This document shows positions 37,743-53,498 of a DNA stretch of 64,000 nt, in pieces; the first letter of the stretch is position 1; each line of letters begins with the position of its first letter. Source of the DNA: Ecdyonurus torrentis (Eukaryota; Arthropoda; Insecta; Ephemeroptera; Heptageniidae); NCBI GenBank assembly GCA_949318235.1, contig OX439131.1, positions 5,970,579-6,034,578 on the forward strand, in the 5' to 3' direction. Position numbers and translations under genes: made by a program. Below the pieces are notes generated by a model. The model did not search any database and was not told the origin of the DNA. It worked only from the letters and a program-made list of their open reading frames with translations.

Positions 37743-38269
37743 GTGGCTGAGATATATACTTAACACCACAAAACTCCTCCTCTACCCAATAAACTTCAAA
37801 CTCACAAGCATACGATACTTCTTGCTTTTGCTTCATACTTGAAAATGCCTTTAGCACTCAATATATAATAATACACTTCACAATCTTTTCATCCATACAT
37901 AATACTTTCCTTTTTACTCTAACCCTTTTTTTTTAATAATAAAATATATCAAAATATCTACTCTAAAAAACAAGAACATAACGCATCAAAATAAGCTATT
38001 AACATAATATTTAATATCTTTCAAGTTTAAATTTTAAAAGAATTTATATTAAGTAAAAATTCAAAATATTACACAGGGAAATATAATATAGAAGTATGGT
38101 ATTAAGCTTTAAAATAATTTTTAAGCAGATTTATAATAAATGTACTGTAGACATAAGATATTAAAAAAAAAGAAAAAAAGAAAAAAGTTCCTTTTTGAAC
38201 CCTCTCTAAAAGCAAAATTTTTTTTTTTTTTTTTAATATATACTGTATATATATAAAATATAGATTGTG

Positions 38270-38490
38270 AGGTACATATGGGCAGGTCAATTCTGACCAC
38301 GTTATAAGTCTCCTGTAGGGCATGTTTGTTGGTACACATACGAATTGGGTAAGCATTGTTGACAAGATATGACAAATCTGGCCGCATGGGTTAGTCAAGA
38401 GACGTAGTGACGATTCTCTCCTGGGAATTGTTCGCCTGACTCTGGTCTTAGACTTGCTTCTGTAAGCCGACGTGAACAAGCAAACGTACA
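38270..38490 (-). other. Higher-complexity patch, possible exon
   Basis: On the minus strand two overlapping open frames (up to 129 codons if the A-rich tail is included) have mixed composition, for example RSKSKTRVRRTIPRRESSLR. An acceptor-like GGCTTACAG precedes at about 38460-38468 and a possible GTATGT donor lies near 38340. No protein family is recognised. A short CT tract (38493-38511) adjoins. Confidence 0.22.
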
Positions 38491-38519
38491 CCTCTCTCTC
38501 TCTCTCTCTTTCTCTCTAT

Positions 38520-39475
38520 CTCACGGGACCTACTAAAACCTCAAGTCATGTTCTCACAAAAGCCACCTCTCAACAGTTTAACATAAAAGTACGTGTGTTT
38601 TCTCACCAGCAAGTCAATAAATAGGACTTTCACAATTTATTCATAAATTACATTAAACTAAAATAGCTAAATTTTTAGATAAATTAGTATCAGAGAGATG
38701 TATAACTTTATTTTATCTGGGAATATCACATTTTCTTAAAATTTATTTAATGTTTAAGTTAACAATGTAAGGCTGTCAAGCCCTCACAAATCACAATGCC
38801 ATATTAAAGTTATTATTACTATTATTTCATACTGAATAACATATTAAAGTTAACATTAATTTTGACTCTGAATATTAAAAAAATATTTTATTATTAGTTG
38901 TTTATAATATTTTCATAAAATATTGTGGTATAATGAAAATATCAATTTATATTTTTTAGAAAAGTACAAAAAGTTTGAATTAATTTGAATTAGAAAAGTA
39001 AAAGTTAAAAAAAAAAACTAATATTTTTTAGACTGATTTGACTTGAATACCAGTTTCAGTTCGGACGATCTGAAATTTAAAAAACTAGCCAAATCATGGA
39101 AAGTTCAAGGTTTTAGATGTACCTTGGATGCAAGTTCTGGATCTACGTGACTAAAACAGCTATTTTTTACTCAATTAAAAAAATTATCACTTCATTTTGA
39201 AACTAAAATAATAAAAAATTATGTTTAAAATGTACACAAGTAAAAAAAAAATTTTTTTTTGAAAGCTGTTTTAAGTAAAGTCGAAATTGAAACAGACTAG
39301 TGTGTATTGTTAGATTGATTTGATTTGATCACCCTCTCTCTAGTCATATATATATATAGAGAGTGAGAGACTCTTGTACTCGTCTTTTCACTGCTTTCTA
39401 TCTCTATTTCTAACTCTTGGACACATAACAATGGGGCTAATTTGATGTGAAGCCTCCGTACAATCAAATCTACCC
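38520..39475. other. Non-coding stretch
   Basis: AT-rich with a moderately complex patch near 39035-39165. No feature recognised. Confidence 0.45.
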
Positions 39476-39493
39476 TCTCTCTCTCTCTCTCTC
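39476..39493. repeat. (CT)n microsatellite
   Basis: A short pure CT tract at the edge of a G-rich island (39500-39590). Confidence 0.9.
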
Positions 39494-39587
39494 GCACCCT
39501 AACTCACACACCACCCTCTTTCGAGGTGGTAGTGGGTTGGCGGGCGGGTGGAGTGAGTGGAGGGGGTGATGAGGTATTGACACGAAG

Positions 39588-39588
<1 letters not shown>

Positions 39589-39663
<75 letters not shown>
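39589..39663. repeat. (CT)n microsatellite
   Basis: A pure CT tract of about 75 bp. The 60 bp before it is G-rich (GGTAGTGGGTTGGCGGGCGG). Confidence 0.97.
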
Positions 39664-39667
<4 letters not shown>

Positions 39668-41018
39668 TCTCACTTCTAATCCACCACTGCTCTTCCTTCC
39701 TTATTCCTTCTTTTTTTGATTATCTGAAAAAAGATTGGAAGAAAAAAAAAACTCTTTCTACGTGTAATTCTGTGTTTCACGTTTTCATTCTTTTTCTCTT
39801 TTTTTTTTGTGTGTTAAAAAACTTCAAAACAAACGAAAAGAGAAGAAAGTTAAGTTTCAATACTACTAAGAAACAACATTTCATCTCCGGTCAAATCTTA
39901 AATCCTATATGAAAAGCCTTTGAGACTCTATGTTTTTTATAACAAAGATAAAACCTCCAAGTTATTGTGTTCAACAGTATAACCACATCGCGTTTTTTTC
40001 AATACGCTTTAAGTCTGTAATATTTATTATAAATGTGTGACATATTTTATTATGTTTCTGTAGAAATCGATTGAAAATACATTTTTATTGTAACTGTTGA
40101 TGGTACGTAACATAAAATACGTACTAAGATCAATAATGGTTATTTAAGTTTGAAAAAACTTTTTACTTGTTTTAAAAATTTCTTTAAAAGATTACTTCTA
40201 TGTTAAGGTTTTCAATAAATTTTGTTCTTTTTTGTATTTCTAGATTAATGATTTTTGTAGTAAAATTTTGATTTTTAATTTAAAACTAAATTATTACAAA
40301 AATGCAAAAAATCTGATGATTAGGAATAATAATGCAGAATGGAGAAAACTTAAGTTAAAAATGGACCTTTTCCTGCACAGGGGTGTTGATTTTTTTTATT
40401 TAGATGCTTAGGAAAGAATTTGTTCATTTCCCAACAGTGATTTTTAAAAATTGCCTGTTATACAGTATAATAAAGGAAAAAATACAGCACTGATAGAGCA
40501 GGATTGCAGGAGGTGTTAAAACTGAACTAAATTTCATGTTCAAGTTTTATGGAGTTACAATAAAAATGTGAAAACAAAAATTCACATCTGGTGTTATAAG
40601 GCACAAACAATTTGTGGCGACACTTAAAAGGCTAGTTCACAAAAAGAGTAGTTTGCCAATACTATAAAAATAAGTTTGTTTTCACGGGTCTTAGACATGA
40701 TGTATGTTTATTTGTTTCGTTAAGTTTTGGACATCACTGGACAAATTCAGTCACTTTATTTTTAAAAACTACCGTTAAAAAGGACTTTTTTTTTGTAAAC
40801 TTTCAAATATTATTGGTATTAAAAAGTTTTAACGTTTTATTTATTTTTTTTTTTACATGATTTCCCTTTTTTTTATTTGTCTAGGCAATAGGTATTGTTT
40901 AAAAAAAAAAGTTTATAACATGAAAAAATTTCTTCTAATTTATAAAATAAATACATAGGTCGCTGTTGTGAGTATCCCAATGAGAGTTTAAATAGTTCAG
41001 GAGTTACAATTTTTTAAT
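39664..41018. other. AT-rich non-coding stretch
   Basis: No feature recognised. Confidence 0.45.
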
Positions 41019-41215
41019 GCTAAAGGCAAAAAGCAACTTACAAAATGACTTCTCTAATGACATCTTTCCCAATGTACCTGAATATCAACATTGATTTTGA
41101 TGGACTCGTTGATTTATTATTTACTTTTAATTGTTTTATTTGTTCGTTATGGCGTCTCCTGCTATATGATGTCACAGACAGCCTGGTATCTGATTAGCTT
41201 GCACAAAAATTACTA
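41019..41215 (+). mobile_element. Foldback family 3, partial copy C
   Basis: The left arm aligns with copy B: CTAATGACATC and ACCTGAATATCAACATTGATTT match CTAATGAAAGATAATATC and ACCTGAAAATTAACGTAGATTT. GATGTCACAGACAGCCTGGT matches the centre of copy A. The right arm is not recognisable, so the copy is truncated or strongly decayed and abuts copy B. Confidence 0.6.
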
Positions 41216-41273
41216 TGAAAGTTATGTTGAAGGATTTTTTTCTTTTTACTGGCAAAATTTACAAGCTAAAACT

Positions 41274-41581
41274 TTGCAAAGCCATAGAACACGTTAATCA
41301 GAAAAGCTTGTCTAATGAAAGATAATATCCCAACACACCTGAAAATTAACGTAGATTTGGCCGGAGTCATTGGTTTCTAATTTATTTTCCTTTCACAAAA
41401 TTGTAGATTTGGAATATGATAGCTCGTTTGTTTTGCGAGCGTATGGACCAAAAAGCTGTGACGTCATATTCCACATCCGCCATTTCATGACTCCGGCCTA
41501 ATCGACGTTGATTTTTCAGTTATGTTAGGATATTACCTGTAATTACACAATTTTTTTTGTTCAACATGTTTATGGTTTTAA
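41274..41581. mobile_element. Foldback family 3, copy B
   Basis: About 308 bp. The left end reads TTGCAAAGCCATAGAACACG and the right end in reverse reads TTAAAACCATAAACATGTTG. Inner arms share AATATCCYAACA, ACCTGAAAATTAACGT and GGCCGGAGTCAT with copy A (12092-12405). The centre has AATATGATAGCTCG / GCTGTGACGTCATATT. Only the right edge keeps TTAA. There is no coding capacity. Confidence 0.82.
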
Positions 41582-41729
41582 TCTAATGAAAGATATGAAG
41601 TAATATTTCGATACAATAATTTAACTTAAAAATATTTTTTTTTAAGTTAGATTATAAAAATAAAAATGCATTAAACATGTAGTTGCAGAGGTAAAATGTG
41701 TACTGTACGTCTTGTGTCAGATGTAATAA

Positions 41730-41870
41730 TATTTGTTTAGTGTAAGCTGTGAAGCGTATTGTGGTGACGTAAAGTGTTGGGTGTGATGAAGGGTTATGAC
41801 GAGGATTTGCGCGTTCTTCACGTGTTGATCCGGTGGTGAGCCGCGTGCTGAGCCTCTCGTGCGAGAACTG

Positions 41871-41910
<40 letters not shown>

Positions 41911-41990
41911 TGGGCCAAACCCACCAAATCTCCTGCCTGCCTGGTTGCCACAGCTTGTGGAATTTTACAGTAATAATGTCTTGTAACCAC
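41730..41990. other. GC-richer island around a CT tract
   Basis: Contains GAGCCGCGTGCTGAGCC and CCTGCCTGCCTGG. Minus-strand open frames of 102-112 codons run through the CT tract as poly(Arg-Glu) and are not called. It may be an untranslated exon or regulatory element. Confidence 0.3.
41874..41907. repeat. (CT)n microsatellite
   Basis: About 34 bp, pure. Confidence 0.96.
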
Positions 41991-42058
41991 ACAAAAATAT
42001 AAACATACACAGGGGACAACATCACAAATCTCTATCTGCTTTTTTCTTTTACTTGATA

Positions 42059-42083
42059 ATATATATATATATATATATATATA
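42059..42083. repeat. (AT)n microsatellite
   Basis: About 25 bp, pure. Confidence 0.95.
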
Positions 42084-42448
42084 AATTGAAATACATGTTG
42101 TACTATACTGTAGTATATTTTAAAACTTACACATTTTTACACAAATTATTAAACTAAAATTATTGTTTTTTATTAAACTATATTAATTGTAGCATTTGAT
42201 GTGGATTTCACGTACGTAAGCTTTAGCTTCAACAGCCAAAGTACCGATAAAAATAATTTTGAAAAATAAAATTTTCAAAGTAGAAATTAAATAAAGAAAT
42301 GTAAGAAAATAAGTTGATTATATTTTAATTACTAAATGTTGGTTTATTACGCAAAGTATGTTTTTCTTGAAGATTTATGTTAATAAATTTGATTAACTGA
42401 AGTTCTCTATTCACTTTGAAAGACAGTATAAAATAGGAGTGAGACACT

Positions 42449-42480
42449 TACACACATACACACACACACACACACACACC
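42449..42480. repeat. (CA)n microsatellite
   Basis: About 32 bp with one T interruption. It is one of only two sizeable CA tracts in the window. Confidence 0.95.
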
Positions 42481-45044
42481 AAACATTTTGCAAATCTCGT
42501 TACTTATCATCATCAATCATTTGGAAATCTTCAAATACACGAAAATCAGATTTAATTTTAAGTTTAACGTTAAGTTTATTTTTTTTTTTGCTAAACATAT
42601 TTCAACCAAGGAAATAATTTTAACTTTCCGCTCTAAAGCTACATTAAAATAATGGTATTCGACTGCTGCATAATTGCTGCATGCAGCAAGACGCTAAGTT
42701 TAATATTTATGTATTCGTAACCACATGCAGCAATGGAGAAATATATTTATTAATTAAGCATGACTAACATAAAAATTATGTTGTGTTTGCAACACGGAAG
42801 TTTTACTTATATGTACGTATTTAAGGGTGATAATGAGACGCTGCGATAATATAAATAAAAGTTCTAGATTTTTTTCCAGAATAAGATTACTTCAAATGGG
42901 CCAAAAAATTAAATTGGGTGGTCACTATGCCAAAATATTGAATTAACCATTTTTATTATTTATTATTATATTATTGTTGTTTTTTTACACTTTAAGACCA
43001 TAAGGTGCAATCCGTGGGTGCAATACCAATTTTAACAATTTTGTTCTCTCAAAACTGATGGTAACAGGTCCTATAATTTTTTTTAACATAGATAGTTTTT
43101 ATCATAGATTTTCAAATAAAAACAATAAAATTTAGAAATTCAACTTTTGAATTGCAGAGATATGAGCCTTCTATCTACAGAGTTTTGAAATTATAATAAA
43201 TAAAACCATAACACCAACCTTATTTCAAAAATTATTAAAATTTGTAACTAGTACAAAAGTCAATTTATTTTTGAATCTAATACTTCAATCAATAAATATT
43301 GTTATTACTACAATGTACATTACTTAAACTATTTGGTAGTAATTTACGAATTTATATTCTTCATTTGACTAATTATTAGTCTTAAAATTGTATCGATATG
43401 TTATGTCATTAACAATGTACTAATGCAATATTGGTAATAATAAAAATTATACATTTTTGTGTACTCTAAGTTCCGATCTCATATTACCATTCATATTTTT
43501 ATGAATAAAAATATGAATGATCTCAATACAAAAAATAATGATTGCATTTTTATCAATAAAAACAAATATATTTCTTTTCTTTTCAAGAAATAAAAATAAT
43601 ACTATTTTTTTTGTATCATACAATTTATATAATGAACAAAGTTTTCTAAACATTCACTATTGTATCCATATCTTTAGGGTTTGAATAAGGATTGATTTAT
43701 ATATAAAAAATCTTTTCATTATTACAATATAAAGTAATGAATATAAAAGGAAATGATTACAAAAATTGAAAAAAAAAAAAAAAAAAGAAGTACATCTTTC
43801 TTGTTTTAATTGGTATTGATAATAGAAATATAGATATAACATAACATGACTATAATGTAGTGACGTTTTGAGTAGGATCATTGACAATATGAGTCAGTTT
43901 AATGAGCTTTATATGAGTAAATGACGAGGAGGAGGCTTTTGGTATTGGATATATTGAACATGCATTGTAAAATACGAAGGATAAAACAAAAGGCAAAAGG
44001 GGTTGTCAATGTACACTACTGTGATGTATATCGTATTTACAATGCAAAGCATATGAATGTATATATATATATATGTATGTATGGATGGAGTGCAGCTGAT
44101 TAACTCACATATGCTGCATATTAGTTGCTCGTGTATCACGTTTCAATCTAATTTATTCTCTTCATACACAATGAATCAATTTATTGTTTATTAGCTTTAA
44201 TTTTATTTTAATATTGTTGCATTTATTTTTATTAGACTATTATTGTGTTTGTAATATTCATTTTTTTTTTTTTTTTTTTTGTATTTCAATAAAAATTTTT
44301 ATGAAGTTTGTATAAAATTGATATCATATAAATTATTTCAACTACATAGTTTGCAATATATACTTGTAGCAATGTAATATAAAAATGTAAAGAGGCATTC
44401 ATATATTCACTTTTTTGTTTTTTAACTTTACGCAGCAAATTGTTAGATAGCCTTGAGTGTGAATACAGTGTAAGGTATTTTGTATTGTACATCAAAAGAA
44501 CAAGTAAACAAACAAGTATACAAATTAAAAAAAAAAAACTTCTTATTGAAGGAAAAAACTTAGATAGCCATTACCCTTGCATGCTAATAATCAAATTAAA
44601 ATTTCAAAAAATTCTTAAATACATGATATAATAATATGTTTTTTTTTTTTTTTTTTTTCAGAATAATTATTTCATTAAAATATTCCATTAGGCTAATCTA
44701 AACCAAAACATAAAATTTGACCTAGCTTTGAAATCCTTTTGATTTCAAAACAATAAGATAAAAAATGTAATGTACTGATTTCCAGAATTGTGTACACAAT
44801 TTTTGACCATAGAACACGATAATAATAATGATAAAATGTATTGAATAAAGCAGAAGTACTTTATATTATATTTGATTATAATTTTTATTTCATACAAAAA
44901 AAAAAGTATTTTATATCATATTAAATTGTTGGACACACGGTTCGTTAAAGCGAATACCAGAATCAGAATGCGTTGATGTGTTCCTTTGTTTCCGGCATGT
45001 GTGTGGTGGCCCTCATCCTTCACCATTAGTCGTCCCATCGACCG

Positions 45045-45047
<3 letters not shown>
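42481..45047. other. AT-rich non-coding stretch
   Basis: Homopolymers at 43770-43787 (A), 44262-44280 (T) and 44639-44659 (T). ACCATAGAACACG at about 44806 resembles a single family-3 terminus without the rest of an element. A GC-richer lead-in (44930-45047) precedes the next CT tract. Confidence 0.45.

Positions 45048-45141
<94 letters not shown>
45048..45141. repeat. (CT)n microsatellite
   Basis: About 94 bp, pure. Confidence 0.97.
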
Positions 45142-45143
<2 letters not shown>

Positions 45144-45270
45144 GCCAGTTGATCTAAATCGCCAAGCCTAATTGAGATTTAATGCTAAAAAAAATGAATA
45201 AAAAAAATTTAATATTTTTGTGCACAGATTTTTACGACAAAAGACTAAAATGAATTGTATTATTTTTATT

Positions 45271-46500
<1,230 letters not shown>

Positions 46501-46527
46501 TTTTTTTTTTTTTTTTTTTTTTTTTTT
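46501..46527. repeat. T homopolymer
   Basis: About 27 consecutive T's. Confidence 0.95.
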
Positions 46528-46817
46528 ACGAAAGCCAATTCACTATAAAGAAAAATAAAGCTTAGCTAACTTCCAAATGTCATTGACATTAAGTAGTAAA
46601 GTAAATTACATTAAGTTAATTTAGAGAAGGCGAGTGAAATTTTCTCTTTCTATTCGATTTATTTTTAAAAACGACTTAAGTGTCAGATTGCTTTGGGTCA
46701 GACTAAAAACATGTTTGTGTCAATTTCTCTTAGAGTAGGGTCCACTATTATGTATGTGTGCTTCATCTTGTTGCAAAGGGGGGCTGTCGATACCAAAAAC
46801 CCGACACATTCATCACT

Positions 46818-46821
<4 letters not shown>

Positions 46822-46886
<65 letters not shown>
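46822..46886. repeat. (CT)n microsatellite
   Basis: About 65 bp, pure. Confidence 0.97.
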
Positions 46887-46888
<2 letters not shown>

Positions 46889-46919
46889 GTACACTACTCT
46901 ACATAACTCTCTTACATTA

Positions 46920-48802
46920 ATGATCTTTACTCTATATCTATATGCAACGCAATGTGTTCAAAATTATTTACTCATTTTCAATATAGAAACTACCCTTTTA
47001 TTAATACTTAATATTAAAAAAAAAAAAATTATATATATTTTTTACTAAAAGACATTTTTATTCATATACAAGTATATTATTGCATGATGAAAGGGTAACA
47101 TGTACGAAATAAATGAGTAATGAGTTCCTTTTAGGACATAATATAAAATATCTAAATCTACTCATTGCTATCAGTAAAAATGACGAAGGAAATTAAAGTG
47201 ATACCAAAATGGTTTATTTAAGTACCGTTTTTATTCACAATTTACTATAAAATATGTGATTAATTTTTTTGATAGCGTATTATGTTTATTTTTACATACA
47301 AAGGAAATTTTTAGCTCTCTCTCTCTCTATGTATTTTTGTCTGTTATGTCTCTTTTATGTTTAAGAAAAATGCTTGTTGTCATTTTCATAAAATATTATT
47401 ATTTTAAGCCTAAAATAGCATTATAAATTTTAAATATTTTAATGTAAAGATTATTTCTAGAATAAAGCTTTGCTTTCCATTGACATCTTGCTAAAACAAG
47501 AAGTATTTATTGATAATTTCCGTTACATTTTGCTTTTATTTATTTCAGTGAACAGTTTTCTTCCTTCTCGCCTCTAGTGAGTGGCTTCAAGTACTGGCAA
47601 GAGCAAGAGCACCTCTCTCTCTCTCTTTCTCTCTCTCCAATCCTCTTTTCACGCGGATTTTCGCGTGAATGAATGCTTCTCTTTCTATGCTTCATTATTG
47701 ACTGACAACCTGAATTTTCCATTCTTCAACACATTTTTGCTCTACATAAGCCTCTTGACAAACAACATAAAAATATAAGTACAAATAAACAAGTAAATAC
47801 CTAAATTTAAATGGAAATTTATAGTGAGAATAGTATTGACTAAATTTTTTATGTATTTCATAACCAATAGATGATTAAATATTTCTTATAAGCTATAACA
47901 CTTCATAGAAATTATATAGAATTCTAAGATATTATTATACTGTATAGATGAATTAAAAATCAAATAAATAAATTATGTGTTAAAATATGCGAATCCTTCA
48001 TCATAATGTAATATTAAAAACATACAATAGTATTACTCGGCGTTGCCACACACGCATACACATGCTGAATACATTGATGTAGAACTGGAACGTTCCTATA
48101 TAGTATACCGTGCTAACAAAATATTACGTATATAACTAATATATTGTATCCAACTTCGAAATTTCAATGCCTAAATTATAATAATAATATTTTCTTCTGA
48201 AATTGAATTATTTTACAAAGCCTTCACGTTCTCTTGATTTTGATTTTTCACTCCTAACAATGCAATGCTAAGGGTAAGGGGTGGTCTAAAAAGTTAGTCT
48301 GCTATTTTGCTAGCATATTCACAAAACTGAATTTATATTTCAATCACGTAACCTATGGTAGCCATGATCAATGCGAGCCAACATTCATAACACTCTCAAT
48401 CTGAAAGGATCATCTCATACTATAATGATAGCAATAAAATCTCTCCTATTGCATAGGATTTAAATTTTAGACATATTTTTTTTAACACACGCTGAAACTT
48501 CACATTTAAGAAATTCTTAATGTTAAGAATTTTTAACTTATAGAGCCTATTTTTCATGGGTATGTTTGAGAAGTAGGTAGGCTTACACATTATATTCACT
48601 TTTCCCCCAAAGGAGAAAATGCATGGCAAAAGAAATTCCTACCTTCTAGGAGTCAAACTCAGACTCCCGAACTCAGATTGCACTCAGATTGACTCGGACA
48701 TGTATTTCCTGAAAAACAAAATCCTAAATTTTGTTTCCTAATAGTATAGATAGTATAATTTTCACATGCTTGAGTGTCCTAAATATGCTCAGTATTGTTG
48801 CT
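46920..48802. other. AT-rich non-coding stretch
   Basis: Short CT runs near 47317-47328 and 47613-47636. A patch at 48650-48705 has four ACTCAGA-type direct repeats. No gene recognised. Confidence 0.45.
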
Positions 48803-48851
48803 TATTATTAATAATAATTATTAATAATAATTATTAATAATAATTATTAAT
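48803..48851. repeat. 13-bp AT minisatellite
   Basis: About 3.6 units of TTATTAATAATAA. Each unit is nearly self-complementary. Confidence 0.9.
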
Positions 48852-50263
48852 GTATTTTGTAACTGTTCTGCTTTACAACTTAAATTAAAATTAGCAATTA
48901 GTTAGTAATAACTTAATTAAAATAATACTTGTCAGCTTGTCATCTGATGATAGTCAATAAAAGTTATTTAGTTTTTTATAAAATAAATATGAAAAATAGT
49001 TTACTGGATATGACACTGTAAATTTTCTAATATTTATGATATAAAAGTTACAATATGTTGCATGAAAAACCATAAAAATAATAAAAACAAAGAGATATTG
49101 TTTTCACTGCACAACTACATACATGTGACAATAATAATAAAAAAAAATACTTCATTAAATAATGGAGTAAAATCGACAGGGAGAAATAAAATTGATGACT
49201 GCGTCAAAGATATTCTTGTTCGCGCTCTAAATCAATTTCATTCTTCCTCATGTTTTACCATTTATTTGCGATGACAGAATTATACATTCGAACCAAGTGC
49301 AATAAAATATTATACCCATATTTTTGCTGCCATTGATTTTTTTTTATCCTCTCTTTGATATATGGTTGCACGGAATTTGTTCTGAATGAAATTTAGTTGT
49401 GAGTAATATTTAAATCTGCATGTGTAATGGAATAAAAAATGTTTGCAGCATTTTTAAACATTATTATTATTATTTTCACAAAGAATTTTTTTCTTCTTCT
49501 TTTTAGAAAATTTCAATTTTAATGAATTATACACTCGAATATTTACTACTAATATGTCAGTTAGGAGAATTATATTATATATACTAATATTTAACTTCAA
49601 TTTTATTAATTAAAATTTAGGTTAACAATTAAGGTTAAAAGTAGCCTAAGATTATAGAAAATTTGAAAGTAGCAGTAGGTTTCCTTTCTCATGTTATTAT
49701 TGCTTTTTGTTAACTGGTATTTAGTCGTAAGTAAATAATTATTTTTTAAACACAGAACGTCAATAACAAAGACAAATAAAACGAGTTACAGTTGTATTGT
49801 TCTGCTTTTGCTTGTTTATTTAATTTAAAATTATCAACTATGTACAAAACAGCCTTAGGAGTAAAAAAATGTTTACAGAATATTTGACAAATATAAACTT
49901 TCAACTTATAATATTAAAAATAGTGCTTATAAATTATATCAATTTAATGAATATCAAAACAAAGTGAATGGTAATTGGGTTCTGCTTAATACCTAAAATA
50001 TTTTTTCAAAGTTTCAAACTTTAAAATTTTAATAATAATAATAATACTACAGCTTAAAAAATCAATTTCAAACAGAATATCTAACTTATTTGTTAGTTTA
50101 TTCAACTAATATTGAATATAAATATGAAAAAAAAAATCTACATGTAATAATACAATTTCTGGATAATAGTCAACTTCTGGTCAACCGGAAACGTATTTCT
50201 TGGCTCAAAGTTTGTGTGAAAGTTAAAACAATGAGCATGCAGAACAGCCGAGAGCGGAGCAGG

Positions 50264-50266
<3 letters not shown>
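48852..50266. other. AT-rich non-coding stretch
   Basis: No feature recognised. Confidence 0.45.

Positions 50267-50296
<30 letters not shown>
50267..50296. repeat. (AG)n microsatellite
   Basis: About 30 bp, pure, in a GC-richer island (50220-50360). Confidence 0.96.
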
Positions 50297-50299
<3 letters not shown>

Positions 50300-50364
50300 T
50301 CGTCTTGGCCTCGCGCTCTTATCAGCTTTATACGCTCGCCTGAACACCAGCGCCAATTTTAACA

Positions 50365-51511
<1,147 letters not shown>

Positions 51512-51551
<40 letters not shown>
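51512..51551. repeat. (CT)n microsatellite
   Basis: About 40 bp, pure. Confidence 0.96.
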
Positions 51552-51552
<1 letters not shown>

Positions 51553-51885
51553 ACTCTACATACAAAAGATACAAAAAGTGTTGCACAGTATAATCAATAA
51601 TAACATTATAATGTATACATACGCTTTACGTGTTAGATTCTAAAGTTACCCATGCAAAAATTTTCAACGTTATGTCAAAGACATTTTTATGGAAATAATA
51701 ATATGGAGAATATAAATGGTAATACAAATATACTAATAAAATTAATCTACTCATGAAATCAAACATTACATTTTTAATAGAATAGAAAGAACACCATTTA
51801 TGTTATTTATAATGAAAAATAAGCTATTCTTTTCCAAAGCCACAACATAAAGATTAATTACTTTTTAAAGCACTTACATATATGC

Positions 51886-51936
<51 letters not shown>
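51886..51936. repeat. Compound (GT)n(TA)n microsatellite
   Basis: About 14 bp of GT running directly into about 38 bp of TA. Confidence 0.95.
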
Positions 51937-51939
<3 letters not shown>

Positions 51940-52500
51940 AAGATTTAAAAAATAAAAATTACTTTTCAAACTTATTTCATATGCCATATGAGATTGCAAT
52001 CTCTTTCTTTTTTCTCTCTATTTTTTTTTCTTTAACAAATTTAACATTAAAAATATAGTTATAGTTTATGAAAAAAGTTTTTCTATTGTATTCTATATTT
52101 AGATATATTCATAAAATATCATACATTTCGATTTATTAAAGAATTGAGTATAAATATATGTATAATACAATAAAAGGATTAAAAAAAAAAAAAAAAGAAG
52201 GTATATATATATCTAAAAAATAGTATTTTTGCGTGATCAAAAGTTGGTACATATTTTTGCATGTTTGATTCTACTTAAATATGAAGTTGACCTTTTTTTT
52301 TTAAAATATGTTTTTAGCATAAAAAAAAGTTGATGCTTACAATAAAAAGAAAATTATTAACGAGATTGGAGCGAAGTAAGTTAAGTGTGTATTACATTTT
52401 AGTATAGTGGGGAGGAAAATTATTGAACAATTTATAATATAGACTAATGTAGTATGTTAAAATGATAACTATAAAAAAAAAAGATGAGAAAGAGGTATAT
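51940..52500. other. AT-rich non-coding stretch
   Basis: Nothing recognised. Confidence 0.5.
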
Positions 52501-52808
52501 AGGGGTAAGAGTGTCATGAACGTGCCTGGTGCCGTCTATTGATTGTGTTTACCCCCTTTTAATACAAGGGATGTCACAGGACGATATTTCGCCGCGTTAC
52601 CCATATACACACATTCTCTCTCTCTCAAAAATATTCTGTATATAACACGATAGTCAGATGTATAGTTGTGTACTGTACACAGTATACAGTAACAATGTTT
52701 CAGTTCGCTTTTCATACGATTGTGCGTTGTTGCATAGAGAGGCCTCTTATTCGTCGTCACCAAGCGATAACTTTCCAGCTCACAGCACAAACATTGCTAA
52801 AGCCAACA

Positions 52809-52842
<34 letters not shown>

Positions 52843-52860
52843 TTCTCTTGGATTACTGAC
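52500..52860. other. GC-richer island around a CT tract
   Basis: Contains TTTCGCCGCGTTACCC and a CT tract (52811-52839). Open frames of 63-88 codons cross it without motifs. Possibly an untranslated exon. Confidence 0.3.
52811..52839. repeat. (CT)n microsatellite
   Basis: About 29 bp, pure. Confidence 0.95.
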
Positions 52861-52924
52861 CCTGACGATAATTCGAAACAAGGGTAACATTGCTTTAAAA
52901 TATCAACTTTATAATATACTCTAA

Positions 52925-53447
52925 AGCTTAAAAATTAATTAACTTTTTATCCACAATAATACGCTACGTATATAAAAGTATAACCATAAAATATTTATAT
53001 TATTCTGTTGGCTTAATACGTTTATTAGAACTTATTAAAAATAAAAGGAACACATTTTTCTTTAATTTTTTATTACAACTGTAAAACGTTGTATTTATTA
53101 TTTAAGGGTTGAAATTTTAATCTTATAATATTGTTTCATTTTATAAAGAAATATTTATAAAAATTTTCAAATTTATAAATAATCATCCAATACGATAAAA
53201 TGTTACAGTTACTGATAAAAAATTTAAGCAATTTTTTACAATATATTTAAATAATATATGATTTAAAATTCTCAATTACATAACTGTTTTTTTTTCACAT
53301 GAATAAATTTTTAATTTGCGTTTATTAAAATGGAAATATTTTAGTGTTGAGTTGAATTGGCAATATAATCAATAATAAATGTTCATATTGCATAATTTCT
53401 TTGCTATATGTGTCAGTATTTAATATTGAGTTTCAATTTATCGTGTT
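52925..53447. other. AT-rich non-coding stretch
   Basis: Nothing recognised. Confidence 0.5.
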
Positions 53448-53465
53448 TCTCTCTCTCTCTCTCTA

Positions 53466-53496
<31 letters not shown>
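53448..53496. repeat. Compound (CT)n-(CA)n microsatellite
   Basis: CT at 53448-53465 followed by CA at 53467-53496. Confidence 0.95.

Positions 53497-53498
<2 letters not shown>

Noticed and set aside
44804..44826. ACCATAGAACACG resembling a family 3 terminus
   Set aside because: Only about 13 bp of match with no inner arm sequence; cannot be separated from chance.
48650..48705. ACTCAGA direct repeats considered as a possible tRNA-like or satellite fragment
   Set aside because: No cloverleaf pairing or internal promoter boxes; repeats are few and imperfect.
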